A DNA stretch of 7,494 nt from Limiplasma sp045538465 (GTDB lineage Bacteria; Bacillota; Clostridia; Christensenellales; Aristaeellaceae): assembly GCA_045538465.1 (NCBI GenBank), contig JAZSRK010000099.1:1-7494 (forward strand), written 5' to 3'. Shown here one piece after another: positions 1 to 4,747 of the stretch. Each line of letters opens with the position of its first letter. Position 1 is the first letter of the stretch. The translations under genes and the position numbers were made by a program. Under the pieces are notes generated by a model that worked only from the letters and a program-made list of their open reading frames with translations, ran no database searches and was not told where the DNA came from.

Positions 1-61
1 GGAAGGGTGAGTAAAACGAACCGAGGCGTGAGGACAGCCTGAAAGGCTCCGCAGCGCCGAA

Positions 62-90
62 GCCCAAAGCCGATGTAATCGGATTTGGGC
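62..90 (+). other. Hairpin, two-part stem
   Basis: GCCCAAA (62-68) pairs with TTTGGGC (84-90). After a single G/A mismatch, CCGAT (70-74) pairs with ATCGG (78-82), leaving a three-base GTA loop. No T-run follows, so it is not a terminator. It may be part of a structured transcript that ends at 208. Confidence 0.45.
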
Positions 91-120
91 CGCAATACAT
101 GTCGCTGGTTTCGGATCACA

Positions 121-144
121 GTCGGAGGGTTGCGACCCTCCGAC
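121..144. repeat. Perfect 10-bp inverted repeat with TGCG loop
   Basis: GTCGGAGGGT (121-130) is the exact reverse complement of ACCCTCCGAC (135-144), with a four-base TGCG loop. It is followed by a CCCTCC/GGGGATTTT segment rather than a T-run, so it is not an intrinsic terminator in the plus direction. The role is unknown; it could be an RNA stem or a protein-binding palindrome. Confidence 0.55.
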
Positions 145-170
145 CCCTCCCGGGGATTTTCGACAGTCTG

Positions 171-208
171 AGGCTGCTTGCTTAGTGATAAGCAGCCTGC
201 GTTTTTTT
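171..208 (+). terminator. Intrinsic terminator for a plus-strand transcript entering from the left
   Basis: AGGCTGCTT (171-179) pairs perfectly with AAGCAGCCT (190-198) around a 10-base loop, and seven T residues follow at 202-208. The T-run lies on the right, so it terminates plus-strand transcription. On the minus strand the hairpin is not followed by T residues, so it should not stop the convergent gene ending at 207. The T-run directly abuts that gene's stop codon. Confidence 0.85.
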
Positions 209-1289
209 ATTCTTCCTGCGTTTCGCCGGTGAGCAGATCGTTCCCAAGACGGCGCAGAGCCTGCTGTGTTTGCAGCATCATTTGCCGTACCCATTGCAGC
301 CTGTCTGTAACGCTGCTTGGCAAAAACTGCGAAAGCTTAGGCATGCCGGCTGGAAAGCTGAGGCCGGGCACGGTGGGCGTACTTGCGCTAATTGACAAAG
401 AAGTTGGTGCTGCGCTGGGGGCTGGTGTGCTGGTCGGCGGCGTGATTGCTGGTTTGTTAGTTGCTGTGAGCGTCTGATGTGGCGTAGAGATGGTTGTGTT
501 TGCCGCAGCAGCCAAAGAAGTTGGCGCTGCGCTGGGGGCTGGTGTACTGGTCGGCAGCGTGCTGGGCAAAGGCGTGCTTGCAGCACTTGCGGTTGGTGCC
601 AGTGTACTTATCCCATCGCCGAACAATGCGTCTGTATGCATTTCGCTTATGTCCGCTTCCGCTTTGTGGCTATCTGTCTTAGATAGATCGGGCGTAGGCG
701 GGCTGCTTGCTGCTGCCATGGCGGCAAGCGCTGCCTTTACTGGATCCATGGTTTCGGCAGCCGAAGCATTCACCCCTGCCGCTTGAAGGGCCTCTTGCAG
801 GGCGTGCATATCTGGCTCGCTTGGCCAGTGGCTCGCTTCCGGCACAGGCTTGTTTTGCGATAAAGCGGCGATCAGCTTGTCCGGCGAAGCACACTGCTGC
901 TGGAACCTGCGCAGCACGGCTTCCATGGCTCCGGCTCTAAGCAGGATTTCGCCGTTTGCTGGCAGCCTTATCTCAGGCGACCCGGTCAAAGCAGCTCTTC
1001 GGGCAAAGACAGGCTCGAGACGAAGAATCTTGGTCAGCTGGTCGAAGCGCTTCAGGAGCGCGCTGCTTTGGGCGCGGGATGTTTGCATGGCAGACTGGGC
1101 CTTGTGCATCTGCTGGTCAAGCTGCTGGTTCTCCTTCTGAAGGGAAAGCACCTCTGCCCGAAGACTGCTCACTTGCTGGGTACGCAGGGCCAGCTGCTCC
1201 GACTGGTGCACGTTACCGACAGCCATTACGGTGGTTATCACCAGCAGCAAGAACAATAGAAAGGTCAGTATGGCAAGAATCTGTTTCAT
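207..1289 (-). CDS. Unrecognised membrane-anchored coiled-coil protein with Pro/Ala/Ser/Thr-rich tail
   Basis: A 360-residue protein of unknown function. The ATG at 1289 is chosen because GGGGAG (1302-1297) lies 7 bases upstream and the protein then begins MKQ followed directly by a hydrophobic helix (about residues 3-24). An upstream in-frame ATG at 1442 would lie inside the scpB terminator and add a non-hydrophobic, implausible extension. After the helix comes a Gln/Leu/Ser-rich coiled coil (about 28-90), then a mixed region with one cysteine (Cys133). A low-complexity Ala/Pro/Ser/Thr segment (about 195-310) carries PTSTPAPSAAPTSL twice (246-259, 285-298), and a short amphipathic C-terminus follows (about 318-350). 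The short N-terminus, single helix and coiled coil give an N-in/C-out bitopic layout like FtsL/DivIC-type proteins, but no sequence motif supports membership. The Pro/Thr tail looks like a wall-spanning or linker segment. It sits downstream of scpB as its own unit, since a terminator separates them. The reading frame is convincing; the function is not known. Confidence 0.8.
   Translation of the reverse strand: MKQILAILTFLLFLLLVITTVMAVGNVHQSEQLALRTQQVSSLRAEVLSLQKENQQLDQQMHKAQSAMQTSRAQSSALLKRFDQLTKILRLEPVFARRAALTGSPEIRLPANGEILLRAGAMEAVLRRFQQQCASPDKLIAALSQNKPVPEASHWPSEPDMHALQEALQAAGVNASAAETMDPVKAALAAMAAASSPPTPDLSKTDSHKAEADISEMHTDALFGDGISTLAPTASAASTPLPSTLPTSTPAPSAAPTSLAAAANTTISTPHQTLTATNKPAITPPTSTPAPSAAPTSLSISASTPTVPGLSFPAGMPKLSQFLPSSVTDRLQWVRQMMLQTQQALRRLGNDLLTGETQEE
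396..444. repeat. 49-bp direct repeat, copy 1
   Basis: This segment matches 513-561 at 46 of 49 positions by eye. The two copies start 117 bp apart, exactly 39 codons, so both are read in the same frame of the coiled-coil gene and encode the same PTSTPAPSAAPTSL peptide. This copy encodes residues around 285-298. It looks like an internal duplication, and repeat number could vary between strains. Confidence 0.85.
513..561. repeat. 49-bp direct repeat, copy 2
   Basis: Second copy of the segment at 396-444, differing at three positions and encoding residues around 246-259 of the same protein. The 68 bp between copies encode a different Ala/Thr-rich sequence, so the two copies are not immediately adjacent. 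Confidence 0.85.
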
Positions 1290-1330
1290 GGCGTTTCTCC
1301 CCGGGCGTTGATGGCGCAGCCGGTGCTGTG

Positions 1331-1356
1331 CCGGGAGGCAGGTTCCCGCCTCCCGG
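1331..1356 (-). promoter_or_regulatory. Leader hairpin upstream of the coiled-coil gene
   Basis: CCGGGAGGC (1331-1339) pairs perfectly with GCCTCCCGG (1348-1356) around an 8-base loop. It lies between the scpB terminator and the start codon at 1289, in the probable 5' leader of the minus-strand gene. No T-run follows in either direction, so it is not a terminator. Its downstream arm on the minus strand (CTCCCGG) is nearly complementary to the CCGGGGAG that contains the gene's ribosome binding site, so an alternative pairing that hides the site is conceivable. Confidence 0.4.
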
Positions 1357-1380
1357 TGATAGCCTATGCAGCGTTGGGTC

Positions 1381-1386
1381 ATTCTA
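1381..1386 (-). promoter_or_regulatory. Possible -10 element for the coiled-coil gene
   Basis: On the minus strand TAGAAT (1386-1381) matches the TATAAT consensus at five of six positions and lies about 92 bases upstream of the start codon, just after the scpB terminator. No good -35 hexamer lies at 16-18 bp; TTGTCC (1406-1401) is only 14 bp away. The gene needs its own promoter if the upstream terminator is efficient, and this is the best candidate seen. Confidence 0.3.
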
Positions 1387-1410
1387 TGCAGCACGATGGA
1401 GGACAAACAC

Positions 1411-1447
1411 AAAAAAACCGGCTGGGCACAGCGCCTCAGCACGGTTT
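1411..1447 (-). terminator. Intrinsic terminator of the site-2 protease-scpA-scpB operon
   Basis: Read on the minus strand, AAACCG (1447-1442) pairs with CGGTTT (1420-1415). After a bulged T, GCTG pairs with CAGC, and an inner GGC/GCC closes a five-base loop. Seven T residues (1417-1411) form the tail. It lies about 27 bases after the scpB stop codon. Confidence 0.8.
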
Positions 1448-1473
1448 AAAGGTTGCGGGTCAATGTTTACGTT

Positions 1474-2040
1474 TCAGGGGGTCAGGGGTTCTTCGATCTT
1501 TTCGATGGCTTGGGCATCGGGCAGCGGCGGCAGTTCTCGAATGTCGCTCAGACCAAAGTGCTCCAAAAACTTGTCGGTGGTCACATACAAAATGGGGCGA
1601 CCCAAGGCTTCCTTGCGCCCCGCCTCGGCGATGAGCCCTTTGGCCAGCAGCGCTTGTACGGAATAATCGCACTTTACGCCGCGCACCTGCTCCACCTCGC
1701 CCTTGGTGGCGGGCTGCCGGTAAGCGATCACCGCCAAGGTCTCCATAACGGTCTGGCTCAGGCTTTGGCGCTGCACGGGCTGCAACAGCCGCTCCACATA
1801 GGGGGCGTATTCCGGGCGGGTCTCCATGCGTACATGGTCGCCGTAGCGCTTGAGCACTACGCCCCGGCGGTCGGTATCGTAGCGCTTCTGCATCTCTTCC
1901 AGCGCATAGATGGTCTCCATCTCGCTCAGTTCCAACGCAGCGGCCAGATCGCCGATGGCTACCGGCTCGCCGGCCACAAAGAGTATGGCTTCGATAATGT
2001 TGGCAATATCAGGCTTCTTGGGAGGCGTCTGTGTCTCCAT
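1474..2040 (-). CDS. scpB: Segregation and condensation protein B (kite subunit of SMC-ScpAB)
   Basis: 188 residues, a normal length for ScpB. In the family, two winged-helix domains dimerise and bind the central part of ScpA, helping the SMC ATPase load onto DNA and organise replicated chromosomes. Recognisable signatures are the N-terminal IEAILFVAGEPV (16-27), the second-domain segment ETLAVIAYRQPATKGEVEQV (100-119) leading into RGV, and GRKEALGRPILYVTTDKFLE (141-160) followed by HFGL and a typical LPPLPD tail. The ATG at 2040 has AAGGAG (2054-2049) 8 bases upstream. The gene overlaps the end of scpA by 32 bp in another frame, which suggests translational coupling and matched subunit synthesis. 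It is the last gene of the operon, closed by the terminator at 1411-1447. Nothing appears missing or broken. Confidence 0.96.
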   Translation of the reverse strand: METQTPPKKPDIANIIEAILFVAGEPVAIGDLAAALELSEMETIYALEEMQKRYDTDRRGVVLKRYGDHVRMETRPEYAPYVERLLQPVQRQSLSQTVMETLAVIAYRQPATKGEVEQVRGVKCDYSVQALLAKGLIAEAGRKEALGRPILYVTTDKFLEHFGLSDIRELPPLPDAQAIEKIEEPLTP

Positions 2041-2761
2041 CCTCAGGTCTCCTTCCCGGCATCAGGGTGATCTGCTCAAACATGCGGCTTTGGAGCACAT
2101 GAGCCTTGCCCAGTTTGAGCAATTCCAGCAAAGCCATAAACAGGGTGACCGCTTCTTCCTTGGTGGGCGCTTCGGAAAACAGGTTTTCAAAACGCACGAT
2201 GCCTGCTGTCAGACGGCTTTCGATGGCTTCCATACAGCCTTCCACGGTAAAACTGTCCCGGCGGATATCCCGCAGACGAAACACTGCTTCCTGCGGTTCT
2301 GCGGGCGCGCGCTGCGCAATGCGGTTCAGCGCTTGCCACAGGGCTTCCACGGTCAGGTTATCCAGCTGAATGTCGGCAGGGGGCAGGGGGTATTCCTCCG
2401 GCAGCTTGCCAAAGATCAGCTTGGCGCTCTTTTCAAAATCTGCCATCTGCTTGGCGGTCTCTTTGAATTGCTTGTAGGCGATCAGGCGCTCGATCAGGGC
2501 TTGCTCAGGGTCTTCCTCCTCGGCCTTGGGGGGCTTGGGCAGAAGGCTGCGGCTCTTGATCTCCACCAAAAGCGCCGCCATGGCGATAAACTCGCTGGCT
2601 TCGTCCATGTCGTAGTCGGGCGCATTGCGCACGATCTCGATATATTGCTCCGTGATCTGGCTGACGAAAATATCCTTCAGGTCGATCTTCGCTTTGCCGA
2701 TCAGGTGCAACAGCAGATCCAACGGTCCGTCAAATTGTTTTAGTCGTACATGTACTGCCAT
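2009..2761 (-). CDS. scpA: Segregation and condensation protein A (kleisin subunit of SMC-ScpAB)
   Basis: 250 residues, a normal length for ScpA, the kleisin that bridges the two SMC heads and binds a ScpB dimer in the condensin complex on the nucleoid. The N-terminal SMC-neck-binding region carries the hallmark FDGPLDLLLHLI (10-21) and FIAMAALLVEIKSRSLLP (58-75). The central part is acidic and helical (about 80-170), where ScpB binds in the family. The C-terminal winged helix for the SMC head is visible around VTLFMALLELLKLGKAHVLQ (205-224). The ATG at 2761 directly follows the TAA of the upstream protease gene (TAAATG), with a GGGGAAGG ribosome binding site inside that gene's last codons, so translation is probably coupled. 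The last ten or so residues are acidic and are encoded in the stretch shared with scpB. Confidence 0.96.
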   Translation of the reverse strand: MAVHVRLKQFDGPLDLLLHLIGKAKIDLKDIFVSQITEQYIEIVRNAPDYDMDEASEFIAMAALLVEIKSRSLLPKPPKAEEEDPEQALIERLIAYKQFKETAKQMADFEKSAKLIFGKLPEEYPLPPADIQLDNLTVEALWQALNRIAQRAPAEPQEAVFRLRDIRRDSFTVEGCMEAIESRLTAGIVRFENLFSEAPTKEEAVTLFMALLELLKLGKAHVLQSRMFEQITLMPGRRPEDGDTDASQEA

Positions 2762-3562
2762 TTATGCCTTCCCCACCATGAGCAAAAGCAGGTTGAGAAC
2801 GGCGTCCTCCAGCGCACCGGTCAAAAAGCCCAGAAGGCGGCCCAAAAGCCCGGTAAAGCATAGCGCCAGCAGCGCCATGTGCGCGATCTGGAAGGTCTGC
2901 TGGTTCAGCCGCAGCTTGCCCCCCAGCAGAATATCGTTGAAAATGTGGAAACCGTCCAGCGGAGGGATGGGCAAAAGGTTGAATACCGCAAGCCCCACAT
3001 TCATATAGGCAAACATCAGCAAAAACCGCTGGATGTACTGCACCCAAGGGTACCGCATAAAGGAGATATAGTCGCGCCCTGCACCGCTGAGCAGGATATT
3101 GGCGCCGATGCCGTCGGAGGAGAGGAAAGCCCGTGCACCTCCATTGGCGGCAAGCACTTCCGGCGGCCACAAAAGACCGTTAAAGCCCACGGCCAGCGCA
3201 AGGGATAGGATGAACAGCGTCAAATTGACGGTAATGCCAGCGATGCTGACGATGAAATCGTCTCGGCGGTAGTTGGAAAAATTGCGGGGGTTGACTGGCA
3301 CAGGGCGTGCCCAGCCAAAGCCCAGCAGCACCATGCAAGCCGTGCCAATGGGGTCTAGATGCTTGACAGGGTTTAAAGTGAGGCGACCCAGCATTTTGGC
3401 GGTGGGGTCGCCGCAGCGGTAGGCAGCGTAGGCGTGACCTACTTCGTGCAAAATAAGTGCGCCCAAAACAGATGCGGCAAAATACACCACATAGATGATA
3501 AAACCGATAGGGTCGGTCGTTAACCAGCTCCAATATGCTTGCAGACGGTTCAGGATCCCCAT
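2762..3562 (-). CDS. Site-2 protease family membrane metalloprotease (peptidase M50)
   Basis: 266 residues, a typical size for the compact, PDZ-less M50 proteins of Clostridia. These are polytopic zinc proteases that cleave peptide bonds within or near the membrane. The zinc-binding HEVGH (residues 39-43) sits in the first strong membrane helix (about 21-45), and the distal ligand motif NLLPIPPLDG (195-204, Asp203) follows a later helix, so the active site looks complete. Other hydrophobic stretches lie at about 72-84, 104-130, 178-198 and 228-262. The ATG at 3562 is preceded by AAGGAGG (3577-3571) at 8 bases. It is the first gene of the operon and ends flush against scpA. Its substrate is unknown. 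It is not RseP/RasP, which carry a PDZ domain and are longer. Linkage to scpAB is common in Firmicutes, but I know of no demonstrated functional connection. Confidence 0.93.
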   Translation of the reverse strand: MGILNRLQAYWSWLTTDPIGFIIYVVYFAASVLGALILHEVGHAYAAYRCGDPTAKMLGRLTLNPVKHLDPIGTACMVLLGFGWARPVPVNPRNFSNYRRDDFIVSIAGITVNLTLFILSLALAVGFNGLLWPPEVLAANGGARAFLSSDGIGANILLSGAGRDYISFMRYPWVQYIQRFLLMFAYMNVGLAVFNLLPIPPLDGFHIFNDILLGGKLRLNQQTFQIAHMALLALCFTGLLGRLLGFLTGALEDAVLNLLLLMVGKA

Positions 3563-3656
3563 GCAAACATCCTCCTTTCATTCTGTGGGAAAAGACGCCG
3601 AAAGCCGCAGCCGCCCAGAAAAATGTACAGGCGGGCAGACAGATCGCGTACCGTAT

Positions 3657-3685
3657 ATTATAAGCCACGGCAGGCAAAAGTGCAA
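3657..3685 (-). promoter_or_regulatory. Sigma-A-type promoter of the site-2 protease-scpA-scpB operon
   Basis: On the minus strand the -35 hexamer TTGCAC (3685-3680) and a perfect -10 TATAAT (3662-3657) are separated by 17 bp. Transcription would start near 3650, giving a leader of about 88 bases before the ATG at 3562. Confidence 0.85.
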
Positions 3686-3738
3686 GGTAAAGGTGCCCGG
3701 CAAGCAGGGTCTGTATGCTCCTCTGGCTTGGTTTTCAA

Positions 3739-3767
3739 TTGACATTCCCATTGGCGGATGCTATCAT
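3739..3767 (+). promoter_or_regulatory. Sigma-A-type promoter of the GT2/polytopic protein operon
   Basis: A perfect -35 TTGACA (3739-3744) and -10 TATCAT (3762-3767, five of six) are separated by 17 bp. Transcription would start near 3774, about 32 bases before the ATG at 3806. The promoter is back to back with the one at 3657-3685, with 53 bp between the two -35 elements. Confidence 0.88.
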
Positions 3768-3805
3768 TAAAGCCAAGGCAGCAAAAGTACGGGAGGTATT
3801 TACTT

Positions 3806-4747
3806 ATGAAGGTTGCTGTACTCATACCATGCTATAACGAAGCCAAGACCATCGCCAAAGTGGTGCAGGATTACCGTGCTGCGCTGCCGGAGGCTGATAT
3901 TTACGTATACGATAACAATTCTTCCGACCACACCGATCAGATCGCCCGGGAGGCGGGCGCGATCGTGCGCTATGAGACCCGGCAGGGCAAGGGCAATGTG
4001 ATCCGCAGCATGTTCCGGGAGATAACGGCCGACTGCTACCTGATGATCGACGGCGACGACACCTACCCCGCCGAAAACGCCCGGGAGATGGTGCAGCAGG
4101 TGTTGGAGAACAAGGTGGATATGGTGGTAGGCGACCGCCTCTCCGCTACCTATTTTACCGAAAACAAGCGCCCCTTCCACAACCTTGGCAACCGGATGGT
4201 GCGCGGCTTGGTCAACTCGTTCTTCGGCGGCAGCATTACCGATATCATGACCGGGTACCGAGCCTTCAGCTACCAGTTTGTCAAATCCTTCCCGGTTTTG
4301 AGCAAGGGCTTTGAGATCGAAACGGAAATGACCATCCATGCGCTGGATAAGAACCTGAATGTAAAGAGCATCCCCGTGGAATACCGTGACCGTCCCGATG
4401 GCAGCGAAAGCAAGCTGAATACCTATTCCGACGGTTTTAAGGTGATCCGTACCATCGTGCGCCTTTTGAAGGAGTACAAGCCCCTGCGGTTTTTCGGCGT
4501 ACTTGCGGCGCTGGCGGCTGTGGTGGCAGGGGTGCTGTTTGCCCCCGTGCTTGTTGAATATGTAAAAACCGGCTTGGTGCCTCGCTTTCCCACGCTGATC
4601 GTATCGGGTCTTCTGGCGGTGATGGCGCTGCTGTTGCTGGTGTGCGGTCTGGTGCTGGATACGGTGGCCAAAAAGCACCGCCAGTTGTTTGAGATCAACC
4701 TGAACGTACTCAACCTGCTCAAAGAAAAGGAGACCGAAACCAAATGA
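3806..4747 (+). CDS. GT2 family glycosyltransferase, polyprenyl-phosphate sugar synthase-like
   Basis: 313 residues. The N-terminal GT-A domain opens with VAVLIPCYNEAKTI (3-16), the nucleotide-sugar binding start of DPM1-like GT2 enzymes. It continues with DNNSSDHT (36-43), the metal-binding DGDDTYP (82-88) and TDIMTGYRAFS (145-155), then GFEIETEM (168-175). Two C-terminal membrane helices follow (about 227-250 and 263-286) with a basic, charged tail. Enzymes of this layout usually move a sugar from a nucleotide donor to undecaprenyl phosphate at the cytoplasmic face; the sugar cannot be read from the sequence. The ATG at 3806 is chosen because GGGAGG (3791-3796) lies 9 bases upstream and the conserved domain starts at once. 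An earlier in-frame ATG at 3758 overlaps the -10 element and precedes the likely transcript start. The stop overlaps the next gene's start (ATGA), so the two products are probably made and used together. Confidence 0.92.
   Translation: MKVAVLIPCYNEAKTIAKVVQDYRAALPEADIYVYDNNSSDHTDQIAREAGAIVRYETRQGKGNVIRSMFREITADCYLMIDGDDTYPAENAREMVQQVLENKVDMVVGDRLSATYFTENKRPFHNLGNRMVRGLVNSFFGGSITDIMTGYRAFSYQFVKSFPVLSKGFEIETEMTIHALDKNLNVKSIPVEYRDRPDGSESKLNTYSDGFKVIRTIVRLLKEYKPLRFFGVLAALAAVVAGVLFAPVLVEYVKTGLVPRFPTLIVSGLLAVMALLLLVCGLVLDTVAKKHRQLFEINLNVLNLLKEKETETK

Larger units (their letters stand above)
1..170 (+). other. Structured intergenic region without a convincing gene
   Basis: No ribosome binding site followed by a plausible reading frame is visible on either strand. 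The stretch is rich in self-complementary segments in the plus-strand sense. GGCG (25-28) can pair with CGCC (55-58), enclosing AGCCT (36-40)/AGGCT (44-48). GCCCAAA (62-68)/TTTGGGC (84-90) stacks on CCGAT (70-74)/ATCGG (78-82). A perfect 10-bp stem joins 121-130 and 135-144. The series ends in the terminator at 171-208, so it may be the 3' untranslated region of a gene to the left, the 3' part of a small structured RNA, or a dispersed intergenic repeat. These cannot be separated from this window alone. No known RNA family was recognised. Confidence 0.4.

Noticed and set aside
178..477. 99-residue open frame on the plus strand at the end of the coiled-coil gene
   Set aside because: Its start overlaps the terminator hairpin loop, it has no ribosome binding site, and its Gly/Val/Ala-rich end is the complement of the repeat-bearing Pro/Ala tail.
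331..600. Repeats considered as a CRISPR array or tandem-repeat locus
   Set aside because: There are only two copies, in a coding frame, encoding the same low-complexity peptide; there is no regular repeat-spacer pattern and no cas gene.
1290..1442. Longer N-terminus for the coiled-coil protein, starting at 1442
   Set aside because: That start lies within the scpB terminator hairpin and would add 51 residues with no signal before the membrane helix, while the ATG at 1289 has a well-placed ribosome binding site.
956..1666. 236-residue open frame on the plus strand across the coiled-coil gene start and the scpB end
   Set aside because: It crosses the scpB terminator and two real minus-strand genes, has Arg/Ser/Trp-rich composition and no ribosome binding site.
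1910..2743. 277-residue open frame on the plus strand opposite scpA and scpB
   Set aside because: It lies antisense to two clearly recognised genes, has no ribosome binding site or promoter, and its His/Gln/Leu-rich composition is typical of an antisense shadow in GC-rich DNA.
3800..4678. 292-residue open frame on the minus strand opposite the GT2 gene
   Set aside because: It is a shadow of a well-supported glycosyltransferase gene with its own promoter and ribosome binding site; the translation is His/Gln-rich with no family features.
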